NCBI GenBank assembly: GCA_902793605.1
Contig: CADBEB010000003.1
Location: forward strand, 1 to 64,000
Reading direction: 5' to 3'
Length of the DNA stretch: 64,000 nucleotides
Origin: an uncultured Eubacteriales bacterium
GTDB taxonomy: Bacteria > Bacillota > Clostridia > Christensenellales > Aristaeellaceae
In this document: one piece after another, positions 15,236 to 23,763 of the stretch
How the letters are laid out: each line of letters starts with the position of its first letter
Numbering within the stretch: position 1 is the first letter of the stretch
The notes under the pieces: model-generated
Seen by the model: only the letters and a program-made list of their open reading frames with translations
What the model was told of the DNA's origin: nothing
The model's database searches: none
Made by a program: the position numbers and the translations under genes

Positions 15236-18200
15236 ATGCGTCTTAAGAAGCTGGAGCTGTACGGGTTCAAGTCATTTGCAGAGCGGACCGAGATCGTGCT
15301 GAAGGAAGGCATCACGGCGATCGTCGGGCCGAACGGATCCGGAAAGAGCAATATTGCCGACGCGGTGCGCTGGGTGCTCGGGGAACAGAACGCGCGGATC
15401 CTTCGCGGCGCCAGCATGCAGGACGTGATCTTCGGCGGGACCCAGCGGCGCAAACCCCTGGGCTACTGCGAGGTCTCCCTGGTCTTTGACAACGAGGACA
15501 AGAGCCTCCCGCTGGACTACTCGGAGGTGATGGTCACCCGCCGGGTGTATCGCAGCGGCGAGAGCGAGTATTACCTGAACCGTTCCTCCTGCCGCCTGAA
15601 GGACGTCGTGGACCTGTTCCGCGATACCGGCATCGGCAAGGAGGGCTATTCCATCATCGGCCAGGGCCGGATCGACGAGATCCTCTCCCGCAAGGGGGAG
15701 GATCGCCGCCAGGTGTTCGAGGAGGCGGCCGGTATCGTCAAGTTCCGCGCCCGCAAGGAAGAGGCGGACCGGAAGCTGGCCCGCACGCTGGAGAACATCG
15801 ACCGGGTGGACGACCTGCTTGAGGAGATGAAGCGCCAGCTGGGCCCCCTGGAGGAGGACGCGAAGAACGCCCGGGAATATCTGGACCTGTCCGCACGGCT
15901 GAAGGTGCTGGATCTGAACCTGTTCCTCGTGCGGAGCGACAAGATGGAAGCGAAGCTCCGGGAATCGGATGCCGACCTGCAGGGGATCCGGGCGGTCCTC
16001 ACGCAGACGGAGGACACGATCCGGGAGAAAACGGAGCAGCGGGATGCCCGCCAGGCCGAGATCGCGGATCTGGAGGAGAAGATCACCGCCGCGCACACCG
16101 CCCTGATGGAAGGGATGGAGGAGCTGCACCGGGCCGAGAACGCAGTCCGGGAGATCGAAGACCGACGCGGGCGTCGCGGAGAGGACCGCCTCCGGATCAC
16201 GGAGGAGTTCAAAGCGGCGGAAGAGCGGATGGCCGAGCTTGACGCGATGGCCGCGGACTCCGACGGCGGAACTGAAGTGCGGAGCGAAACGCTGGAGAAG
16301 CTGACCGTCCAGCTGGATGCAGCGAATGAAGCCGAGGAGGCTGCCCGGGCGGAAGAGACGGAGCGGGAGACCGCCCTGGAAGAACACAAGAACGCCATGC
16401 TGGATGCGATGAACCGCCGCGCGGCGGCCCTGAGCGACCAGACCCGGCTGAATACCATGCTGGCGACGATGGAGACCCGGCTGGAGGAGCTGACGGTTTC
16501 CTGCGCGGAGATGCGCGAAACCGCGGAGGGCCTGGAGGCCGCCGTGAAGGACGCGCGGCAGCGCCTGGACGCGGAGACCGCCGGGCAGGACCGCCTGGCC
16601 GCCTCCCTGCAGGAGGAGCGGGCACGCCTGGAAGCGGCGGACGCGGAGGTCATCGAGGCCCGTGCCAGCTACGACCGGAAGCTGGCCGAGATGCGGGACA
16701 TGGAATCCCGCCGGACGATCCTGGACGAGATGAGCCGGGAGATGGAAGGCTATTCCCACGCCGTAAGGACCGTGGTGAAGTATGCCCGGGAACGGAAGAT
16801 GGGCCGGGTCCACGGCCCCCTGAGCCAACTGATCTCTGTGCCGGAAAAATATGAGACGGCCATGGATATGGTGCTGGGCGCTTCCATGCAGCATGTGGTG
16901 ACCGAGGATGAGGAGACCGCGAAAGAACTGATCGAATTCCTGCGGGAAAACCACCTGGGCCGGGCGACCTTCCTGCCGATGACCTCGGTGAGGGCGCGGC
17001 TGCTGACGGACGAGGAACGCCGCGTGCTCGGGATGCGGGGATGCCTGGGCGTCGCCTCGGATCTGGTGCAGTGCGACGGGAAGTACCGCGGGATCGTGGA
17101 GAATCTGTTGGGCCGGACCGTGGTCGCGGAAGACCTGGACTGCGGCATCACGATCATGCGCAAAGGCGGCCACGCTTTCCGTCTCGTGACCCTGAAGGGG
17201 GACGTCATGCACTCCGGCGGCTCCATGACGGGCGGATCCGTTTCCTCCCGGTCGGTGAACCTGTTCACCCGGGAACGCGAACTGAAGGAACTGACGAAGA
17301 AGCTGGAAGACGGGCAGCAGGAGCTGGAAAACCTTCTGAAGCAAATGCAGGACGGGCAGAAGCGCAAGGACGAGCTGAAGGAAAGCTCCGCCGACGCCCT
17401 CGAACGGCTGCACCAGCAGGAGATCGCCGTCGCCCGGGAGACCGAGCGCGTGCAGAACGCAGAGGACGAGCAGCGGACCCACGCCATGCGGCTGAGCGAA
17501 TCGGAAGCCGCGCGGGAACAGCTGATGGAATCCATGATGCAGATCCGGGAGCAGCTGTCCATGGCGACAGACAGCACCGAGCAGACCGATAAGGACCGCG
17601 AGGAGATGGAACAGCGGACCGCCGGGCTGCAGCAGGAGCTGGCAGAAGCGCGCCGGAAAGCCGAGCAGCAGTCGGAAGAGACGGTACGCCTGACGCTGGA
17701 AGTGAACGACCTGCGGCATGAACTCGAGACCCTGCAGCGCGACCGGGTCCGCTACGAGCAGGACCGGAAGCGCATGGAGCAGGAGCAGGACCGGCGGAAG
17801 AAACAGCTGGCGGATATGGAAACAGAGGAATCGAAGGACCTGGAAAAGGCCGCTTCCGCCGGCAGAGACCTGGAAACAGACCGGCTGGAGCAGGCCCGGC
17901 GGGAGCAGATCTCCCGCGCGCTGGAGGAGAACCGGAGCACCCGGCAGGAACAGCTGCGTGAGGTGCTCGCGGAGATCGAAGGTCTCCACCAGACCATGCA
18001 GCGGGACGGTGACAAGGCCCACCGGCTGGAGCTGAGCCGGGCCCGCACGGAGGGCGACCTGAAGGCTCTGCGCGACCGGATCTGGAACACATACGAGGTC
18101 ACCTACGCCGGCGCCGAAGAGTTCCGGATGACGGAAAACTTCAGCCTGACCGAGGCGGACCGGGAGGCTGCCCAGCTGTCCGCGGAGATCCGCGCGCTGG

Positions 18201-18802
18201 GACCGGTGAACGTCCGCGCGGTGGAGGAATACGCGTCGACAAAGGCGCGCTTCGACGAGATGTCTGTCCAGCGGGAGGACCTGGAAAAGGCTGAAAAGGA
18301 CCTGCGGGACCTGATCGCCCGCCTGCTCTCCCGGATGAAGGAGACCTTTGTGGAGCAGTTCGAGCTGCTGCAGGGTTACTTCTCGGAGACCTTCGAGCGC
18401 CTCTTCGGCGGCGGGCATGCGGAGCTGATCCTGATGGATCCGAACGATCCGCTGAACTGCGCGATCGAAGTCAACGCCCAGCCGCCGGGCAAGAAGCTGC
18501 AGCTGCTGAGCCTGCTCTCCGGCGGGGAGCGCACGCTGACGGCGATCGCGATCCTGTTCGCCACGCTGAAGCTGAAACCGACGCCCTTCTGCATCCTCGA
18601 CGAGATCGAGGCGGCGCTGGACGACGCGAACATCGGATACTTTGCGGATTACCTGGCGGAATACTCCGCCGACACCCAGTTCGTGGTCATCACCCACCGG
18701 AAGGGAACCATGGAGCGGGCGAACGGCCTGTATGGCGTCGCCATGGAAGAACAGGGTGTCAGCCGGATGGTCTCCGTATCCCTGCAGGACTACAAGGAAT
18801 GA
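15236..18802 (+). CDS. smc: Chromosome segregation protein SMC
   Basis: SMC of 1188 residues, normal size. It forms the condensin ring with ScpA and ScpB and organises the chromosome. It opens MRLKKLELYGFKSFAERTEI, then Walker A GPNGSGKSN. A long coiled coil runs on both sides of a hinge near residues 500-680 that includes a MHSGGSMTGGSV segment. The ABC signature LLSGGERTLTAIAILFA and Walker B FCILDEIEAALDD end the head. The longest frame starts upstream at 15158; the ATG at 15236 follows GAGAGGAGAGG and matches the family N-terminus. Unlike many Bacillota there is no rnc before it and no ftsY after it. Confidence 0.97.
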   Translation: MRLKKLELYGFKSFAERTEIVLKEGITAIVGPNGSGKSNIADAVRWVLGEQNARILRGASMQDVIFGGTQRRKPLGYCEVSLVFDNEDKSLPLDYSEVMVTRRVYRSGESEYYLNRSSCRLKDVVDLFRDTGIGKEGYSIIGQGRIDEILSRKGEDRRQVFEEAAGIVKFRARKEEADRKLARTLENIDRVDDLLEEMKRQLGPLEEDAKNAREYLDLSARLKVLDLNLFLVRSDKMEAKLRESDADLQGIRAVLTQTEDTIREKTEQRDARQAEIADLEEKITAAHTALMEGMEELHRAENAVREIEDRRGRRGEDRLRITEEFKAAEERMAELDAMAADSDGGTEVRSETLEKLTVQLDAANEAEEAARAEETERETALEEHKNAMLDAMNRRAAALSDQTRLNTMLATMETRLEELTVSCAEMRETAEGLEAAVKDARQRLDAETAGQDRLAASLQEERARLEAADAEVIEARASYDRKLAEMRDMESRRTILDEMSREMEGYSHAVRTVVKYARERKMGRVHGPLSQLISVPEKYETAMDMVLGASMQHVVTEDEETAKELIEFLRENHLGRATFLPMTSVRARLLTDEERRVLGMRGCLGVASDLVQCDGKYRGIVENLLGRTVVAEDLDCGITIMRKGGHAFRLVTLKGDVMHSGGSMTGGSVSSRSVNLFTRERELKELTKKLEDGQQELENLLKQMQDGQKRKDELKESSADALERLHQQEIAVARETERVQNAEDEQRTHAMRLSESEAAREQLMESMMQIREQLSMATDSTEQTDKDREEMEQRTAGLQQELAEARRKAEQQSEETVRLTLEVNDLRHELETLQRDRVRYEQDRKRMEQEQDRRKKQLADMETEESKDLEKAASAGRDLETDRLEQARREQISRALEENRSTRQEQLREVLAEIEGLHQTMQRDGDKAHRLELSRARTEGDLKALRDRIWNTYEVTYAGAEEFRMTENFSLTEADREAAQLSAEIRALGPVNVRAVEEYASTKARFDEMSVQREDLEKAEKDLRDLIARLLSRMKETFVEQFELLQGYFSETFERLFGGGHAELILMDPNDPLNCAIEVNAQPPGKKLQLLSLLSGGERTLTAIAILFATLKLKPTPFCILDEIEAALDDANIGYFADYLAEYSADTQFVVITHRKGTMERANGLYGVAMEEQGVSRMVSVSLQDYKE

Positions 18803-18815
18803 TCGAGGAGGGCCC

Positions 18816-20165
18816 ATGAAGAAACTGTTCTGCCTGCTGGCGGCCTGCCTGCTGGCCCTTTCCTGCGCAGGCGCGGAAGAAGCCGGCGTTGCCGCGGAAA
18901 CACCGGACACCCGGGAAGCGGACCTGCTGGATATCTACCGGACGGACGGCGGCGAAAGGATCTGGATCACCGCCGCGGTGCAGGCGATGGACGGGATGCT
19001 GATGACGTCCCCCGCGCTGCTGCCGGATTCGATCGACAGCCTGGTCGTCTCGGACGGAACGAATGAATGGAAGGTCGAAGCCATGATCCCGGACAGTGCC
19101 GGCGTGGTGGCGATGCTCTTCTACGAAGCGGAGAAGAATCCACCGCAGCGGAAGGCCTGGCCGCTGATGCCCTTCGGGGACAGCGTGAAAGCGTCAACCT
19201 GCCTGGTCCGGTCCGGAAGCGAAGGCGGCAGGCGGACCGACTGCGGGATCCGGAATGCCGGCGCCCTGGAATGGAAGGGCTGCCGCTGCCTGCTGCTGGA
19301 CCTGGAAGGGGAGACGTCCCCGGGCGCTGCCGTGCTCAATGAACGGGGCGAACTGGCTGGCCTGGTGATCGCGGACTACGCCGAAGGGATGAACCGCGTC
19401 CTGGCCCTGCCGGCGGAGGAGATCGCCCGCGCGATCACGGAGGCGGGAACGGCCCTGACCAACCTGTACTCCTGGGGCGATCCCCTGGAAGGCTACCGCG
19501 TGACCGCGGTGAAGAACCTCGTGACGATCGACTGGTCCGCCGTGACCCTGCCGGAAAAAGCGGAAGGGGAGCAGCTTTATGTGGTAGTCACGGATATCGG
19601 GAACGATTACCTGAATTTCTATCCGGCGGAAAGAACCAACCGGACGATTCAGATGACGCTGGCCCCCGGGCGGATCTACCTTTCCGGGATCCTGGCATGC
19701 AGCGGTTCCCCGTCCGAGATCCCGGAGCACTATGAGGTGACGGTGATCCCGGAGGGACAGCGATTGACGGAGTACGGCTTCACCCCCACCCTGACTGCCG
19801 TTGCGGAGATGCCGGAGGATGCGAAGGAAGGAGAGGCGCCGGTGCCGGTGACCGAGGTTACCGAGGAGCTGCTGCGCAGCGGACGGGCCTGGTTCTATTC
19901 GGCATCCCGGTATAAGGTGACGGAAAAGATTCCGGACAAGACCCTGCTCGTGACCCTGACCGATCCGGAGGGGAACGTCTACCGCTATGAATCCTCCTGG
20001 ATCTACGCCCCGGAATACATGAACGATGATGTCTGGTATATCTCCCTGGCCGGAATGGGGCTGACCTATTCCCTGGACCAAAACGGATATCCCCGCGGCG
20101 GGTATCGGATCGCCTACTATGTGGACGGCGACCTGGCCGACGCAATCACCTTTGAACTGAAATAA
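18816..20165 (+). CDS. Exported protein with degenerate trypsin/HtrA-like domain
   Basis: Protein of 449 residues with a signal peptide (MKKLFCLLAACLLALSCAGA). Its LSC/AG stretch could be a lipobox, so it may be a lipoprotein. The next 200 residues follow the layout of HtrA-type proteases: WITAAVQAMDGMLMTSPALL where these have a first strand and catalytic His; DSAGVVAMLFYE where the DLAVLK Asp segment should be; and SPGAAVLNERGELAGLVIAD where GNSGGPLLN sits. In every case the catalytic residue is gone, so I infer a pseudoprotease. The last 200 residues are beta-rich and unassigned. It lies 13 bp after smc and 17 bp before lysA, so all three probably share a transcript. Confidence 0.65.
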   Translation: MKKLFCLLAACLLALSCAGAEEAGVAAETPDTREADLLDIYRTDGGERIWITAAVQAMDGMLMTSPALLPDSIDSLVVSDGTNEWKVEAMIPDSAGVVAMLFYEAEKNPPQRKAWPLMPFGDSVKASTCLVRSGSEGGRRTDCGIRNAGALEWKGCRCLLLDLEGETSPGAAVLNERGELAGLVIADYAEGMNRVLALPAEEIARAITEAGTALTNLYSWGDPLEGYRVTAVKNLVTIDWSAVTLPEKAEGEQLYVVVTDIGNDYLNFYPAERTNRTIQMTLAPGRIYLSGILACSGSPSEIPEHYEVTVIPEGQRLTEYGFTPTLTAVAEMPEDAKEGEAPVPVTEVTEELLRSGRAWFYSASRYKVTEKIPDKTLLVTLTDPEGNVYRYESSWIYAPEYMNDDVWYISLAGMGLTYSLDQNGYPRGGYRIAYYVDGDLADAITFELK

Positions 20166-20182
20166 GAGGAGGCACATCCACC

Positions 20183-21445
20183 ATGCCGAACTTCAGCCTG
20201 GACGACGAGATCTTTGAGCGGGCGGCGCAGCAGTTTCCGACACCCTTCCACCTGTACGACGAGGCGGGGCTGCGCGCGCGTGCCCGCCGCCTGAACGCGG
20301 CCTTTGCCTGGTGTCCTGATTTCCGGGAGTACTTCGCGGTGAAGGCGCTGCCGAATCCGGCGATCCTCCGGATCCTGAAGGAGGAAGGCTGCGGGCTGGA
20401 CTGCTCCTCCTCGACAGAGCTGACGCTGGCGAAGGCCTGCGGCTTCAGCGGGGAGGAGGTCATCCTCAGCGCGAACGCGATGCCGCCGGAGGAGTTTGCC
20501 CAGGCGCGCGCGCTCGGCGCGTACATCAACCTGGATGACCTGTCCGACATCGAACTGCTGCGGACGCACGGAGGCATCCCGGAATGCGTCTGCCTGCGCT
20601 ACAATCCCGGCGGAAGCTTCTCCATCGGCAACACGATCATGGGGAACCCGGGCGAGGCGAAGTACGGTTTTACCCTCGACCAGCTGAAGGAAGGCCTCCG
20701 TATCCTGAAGGCGCAGGGTGTAACGGCTTTCGGCCTGCACGCCTTCCTGTCCTCCAACACGACGGATTCGGCCTATTTTCCCCAGCTTGCGGAGCAGCTG
20801 ATGACCCTGGGAAAGGAACTGGCGGCGGAGAACGGACTGCGCTTCACGTTCGTCGACCTCTCCGGCGGCATTGGAATCCCGTACCGCCCGGAGGAAAAGG
20901 AAACGGACATCGAAGCCGTAGGCGACGGTGTCCGCAGGGTTTATGAAAAGATCTTCCCGGAAGGAGGCGTCGGCATCAAGACCGAGCTGGGCCGCTGGAT
21001 GACCGGCCCCGTCGGCTGGCTCGCGACGCATGCAGTGCACGAGAAGAAGATCTACCGGGACTATATCGGTGTGGATGCTTCGGCGGTCAACCTGATGCGT
21101 CCGGCAATGTACGGCGCATATCACCATATTACGGTATGCGGCAAGCGCGATCTGCCGGCGGACCATGTCTATGACGTGACCGGCAGCCTGTGCGAGAACA
21201 ACGACAAGTTTGCCTGGGAGCGGCCGTTGCCGGAGATCCGGCTGGGCGACCTGCTGGTCATCCATGATACCGGCGCGCACGGCTCCGCCATGGGCTACAA
21301 CTACAACGGGCGCCTGCGCGGCGCCGAGGTGCTCCATACCGCGGAGGACGGTTTCCGGCTGATCCGCCGCGCGGAGACCGCCGCGGATTATTTCGCGACG
21401 CTGGACGTGGACCCGGCTTACAGCACGATCTCCCCCGGGCGGTAA
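20183..21445 (+). CDS. lysA: Diaminopimelate decarboxylase
   Basis: LysA of 420 residues, fold-type III PLP decarboxylase. It converts meso-diaminopimelate to lysine in the last step of lysine synthesis. The PLP lysine is in YFAVKALPNP (K54), the phosphate-binding glycine loop is in DLSGGIGIPY, and the substrate-side cysteine is in GSLCENNDKFA. It begins 17 bp after the preceding gene, with an AAGAGGAGG ribosome binding site. No lysine riboswitch is present in that gap. The closest relatives of this type are the archaeal/clostridial LysA-like group, in which carboxynorspermidine decarboxylase is a paralogue, but the cysteine motif and spacing favour LysA. Its 3' end overlaps the convergent radical SAM gene by 28 bp. 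Confidence 0.88.
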   Translation: MPNFSLDDEIFERAAQQFPTPFHLYDEAGLRARARRLNAAFAWCPDFREYFAVKALPNPAILRILKEEGCGLDCSSSTELTLAKACGFSGEEVILSANAMPPEEFAQARALGAYINLDDLSDIELLRTHGGIPECVCLRYNPGGSFSIGNTIMGNPGEAKYGFTLDQLKEGLRILKAQGVTAFGLHAFLSSNTTDSAYFPQLAEQLMTLGKELAAENGLRFTFVDLSGGIGIPYRPEEKETDIEAVGDGVRRVYEKIFPEGGVGIKTELGRWMTGPVGWLATHAVHEKKIYRDYIGVDASAVNLMRPAMYGAYHHITVCGKRDLPADHVYDVTGSLCENNDKFAWERPLPEIRLGDLLVIHDTGAHGSAMGYNYNGRLRGAEVLHTAEDGFRLIRRAETAADYFATLDVDPAYSTISPGR

Positions 21446-22584
21446 CCCGCGGGCAGTTCCTCCTCCTCGGCGAAGACGAGGCTCTCGTCTTCGAGCGCGG
21501 GCAGGAACGCGCCGTAGGGGATGCCTTCCGTTTCCCGGCCGTAATCGCTCTGGCCGAACCATCCGCCCTCCCGGGCGGCCAGGTTCAGGTCGCGGGCGAT
21601 TTTTGTTTTATTGGAGCAGTCGTGCACGGCGATCGGCCAGTGCTCCTCCGCGGCGGCCTTCAGGACCTGCAGGGTCAGGTCCCGGCTGAAGACGGGGCTG
21701 AGATAGCCCATGCGGCAGTAATACAGGCTCTCCCCGAGGTAGTTGCCGAGGTTGTTGTCGTTCAGGTGCAGCTCGGCGCAGTTCATGAAGTCGATCCCCG
21801 TGGCGAGGATGCGGTCCTTTTTCTTTTCCAGGGCACGGAAGAACTCGCGGGTCATCGGCGTTTCGATGCCGACCTGCGGGATGTGTTCCTTTGCCTCGGC
21901 CATGGCGTCGATGACGCGGTCGGCCGTTCCGGAAGCGCCGAGGTTGAAGCGCAGCTCGTCCAGCCCGGCCTCCCCCAGGGCTTTCAGGTTTTCCGGCGTG
22001 GCATTCAGGCCGTTGGTATAAAGGTGCTGGTGGACGCCGGCGTCGTGGAAGCGCCGGATGATCCCGTAATACTTTTCGATCTCCATGAAAGGTTCGAGAT
22101 AGACATAGGAGATGCCGGTGGGGGTTCCCTGCAGGGCGAAGAGCAGGTCCAGGTCCTCCTCCCGGTAGCGGCCGCCGCCGATCTCCCAGAGCCCTTCGCC
22201 GATCGGCTCGATCTGGTCGAGCCGGCTGAAGTCGTAGCAGAAGGGGCAGGCGGCGTTGCAACGGTTCGTCTTCCGGACCGCAGACAGGCCGGTGCCCAGC
22301 AGGCAGGAGTGGCAACCCCGGGGGAAGCGTTCTTCCGGGCCGACGAAGAGGGTGCAGGCGGGACGGTCCGGCGACCAGGGAACGGCCTTTTCCGCCCCGG
22401 GAACGACCGCCATCAGCCCCGGGATGGTTCGGAGCATCTCCTGCCGGCGCGCCTCCACAGCTGTTTCGATCTGCGCGAAGACGGCCAGGGCGATCTCCTG
22501 CTGCCGGCAGCCCGGCGGTTCATCCTCCGGCAGTTCGGCGAAGAAACGGAACCAGATCAGGGCGTCCTTTTTGGAGATTTTCAT
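21418..22584 (-). CDS. Radical SAM protein of unknown function
   Basis: Protein of 388 residues. An unusual 115-residue N-terminal part contains a Cys pair in RGCHSCLLG, followed by a radical SAM motif CNAACPFC that binds the SAM cluster. Downstream are YVYLEPFMEIEKYYGIIRRF, LYTNGLNATPENLKALGEAG and LDELRFNLGASG, the normal barrel strands. A C-terminal part has HDCSNKTKIARDLNLAAREG with no SPASM-type cluster of cysteines. I do not recognise the subfamily; radical SAM proteins of this layout (DUF-type, archaeal/clostridial) have no assigned reaction. The ATG at 22584 follows AAGGAGG by about 10 nt. It overlaps lysA tail to tail and is divergent from the next gene. Confidence 0.85.
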   Translation of the reverse strand: MKISKKDALIWFRFFAELPEDEPPGCRQQEIALAVFAQIETAVEARRQEMLRTIPGLMAVVPGAEKAVPWSPDRPACTLFVGPEERFPRGCHSCLLGTGLSAVRKTNRCNAACPFCYDFSRLDQIEPIGEGLWEIGGGRYREEDLDLLFALQGTPTGISYVYLEPFMEIEKYYGIIRRFHDAGVHQHLYTNGLNATPENLKALGEAGLDELRFNLGASGTADRVIDAMAEAKEHIPQVGIETPMTREFFRALEKKKDRILATGIDFMNCAELHLNDNNLGNYLGESLYYCRMGYLSPVFSRDLTLQVLKAAAEEHWPIAVHDCSNKTKIARDLNLAAREGGWFGQSDYGRETEGIPYGAFLPALEDESLVFAEEEELPAGYRPGEIVL

Positions 22585-22629
22585 GCGGAAGGATCCTCCT
22601 TGCAAATATTACAGAAAGATTGCGCTTTC

Positions 22630-22658
22630 TTGACAGATCCGGCCAAAACCGGTATCAT
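22630..22658 (+). promoter_or_regulatory. Promoter of the SH3-like exported protein gene
   Basis: TTGACA (22630-22635), 17 bp, TATCAT (22653-22658). A strong -35 box. Confidence 0.7.
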
Positions 22659-22722
22659 AAACCTGTTATCATCCAAGGGCTGAACGGCTGCCCGGGCAGG
22701 CAGCGGAAGGGGAGGACGCGCG

Positions 22723-23748
22723 GTGAAGAAACACGGGAACCGGCCGGTATGGGCGGCACTGCTGTGCGTCCTTCTGTGCATCTGCGTCTGCGCGCTGGCC
22801 GATGTGGAGCAGGATTCCGAAGGCGGCACCTGGGACTGGGACCGCGGCATCTATACCGCGCCGGACGGGTCCATGCACCAGATCGATCAGCTGAACGACG
22901 AGGGCTCTTCCTCCGGCGGTTCCTCTTCCGGCGGTTCTTCGCAGGAGTCGTCCTCCGGCGGCGCGATGATCATCGACACCGGTGAGGAAGACCCCATGGC
23001 GGGGATCGAAAAGAACGAAGACGGCAGCATTACCATCGAGTCCGGCCAGGGCGGGGTAGACATCGAAATCGAGCCGACCCGCGCTCCGCTGACCCCGGAG
23101 GAGTGGCAGGAGCTGCTCAACCGGGCCGATGCCCGCAACGGCACCTATACGGCTACGTATTACCAGGATCCTGTGAGCGGAACGGTCTCGGAGGTGCAGG
23201 TCGTCTACATGGGTATCGGCCGCTCCATGATCATGCTGAACGGGCAGAAGGCGCTCGTCAATACGGTGAACCTGAACTGGGCGACGGAAGCGCCGCCGGA
23301 CAAGGTTCTGGCTGTGATCAACACGCCGAAGAACGGCTATGCCTGGCTCCGGATGAAACCCAACAACAAGAAGACAACAGCCAAGCTCGAGCAGTGCCGC
23401 CTGGACAAGGTGGTCCGGGTACTCAGCACCGGTAAGAGCTGGACTTTTATCGACTACGATGGCCGGCGGGGATACGTCCAGACTTCCTCGCTGGAGTTCT
23501 TTGCCAACGACCATACGGATTTTGAAACCGGCCTGCTTTCCGTGAAGGGAAAGACAGCGGGGCGCGAGACCTGCAACGTCCGCTCGCGGGACGAGAAGCA
23601 CCGGATCCTGGCGGAATATCCGCAGGGGACGCCCGTGACTGTTTTCGACGTGATCGAAGACTTTGCGCAGATCGATGTATGCGGCTGGCACTGTACGATC
23701 AACATGAAATTCCTGACGATGGAAAAGGAAACGGCCTCGGCGGACTGA
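22723..23748 (+). CDS. Exported protein with SH3-like domains
   Basis: Protein of 341 residues starting with GTG at 22723 after AAGGGGAGG. A hydrophobic signal (AALLCVLLCICVCALA) leads into an acidic segment and a Ser/Gly linker SSSGGSSSGGSSQESSSGG. Near residues 190-260 and 280-335 are two SH3-like units, judged by ALVNTVNLNWATEAPPDKVL, YAWLRMKPNNKKT, then YDGRRGYVQTS; and CNVRSRDEKHRILAEYPQGT followed by IDVCGWHCTI. Bacterial SH3 domains usually bind peptidoglycan. No enzymatic domain is seen, so it may be a wall-anchored sensor or adaptor. It is convergent with the secreted deacetylase gene. Confidence 0.75.
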   Translation: MKKHGNRPVWAALLCVLLCICVCALADVEQDSEGGTWDWDRGIYTAPDGSMHQIDQLNDEGSSSGGSSSGGSSQESSSGGAMIIDTGEEDPMAGIEKNEDGSITIESGQGGVDIEIEPTRAPLTPEEWQELLNRADARNGTYTATYYQDPVSGTVSEVQVVYMGIGRSMIMLNGQKALVNTVNLNWATEAPPDKVLAVINTPKNGYAWLRMKPNNKKTTAKLEQCRLDKVVRVLSTGKSWTFIDYDGRRGYVQTSSLEFFANDHTDFETGLLSVKGKTAGRETCNVRSRDEKHRILAEYPQGTPVTVFDVIEDFAQIDVCGWHCTINMKFLTMEKETASAD

Positions 23749-23763
23749 CGCCCGCCGGCGTCC

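Noticed and set aside
15272..18910. A 1212-codon open frame on the minus strand opposite smc
   Set aside because: Shadow of smc, Leu/Gln/Arg-rich, no start signal or domain.
23747..23762. GACGCC-CGCC-GGCGTC hairpin between convergent genes as a terminator
   Set aside because: Only 6 bp and no T-run on either strand.
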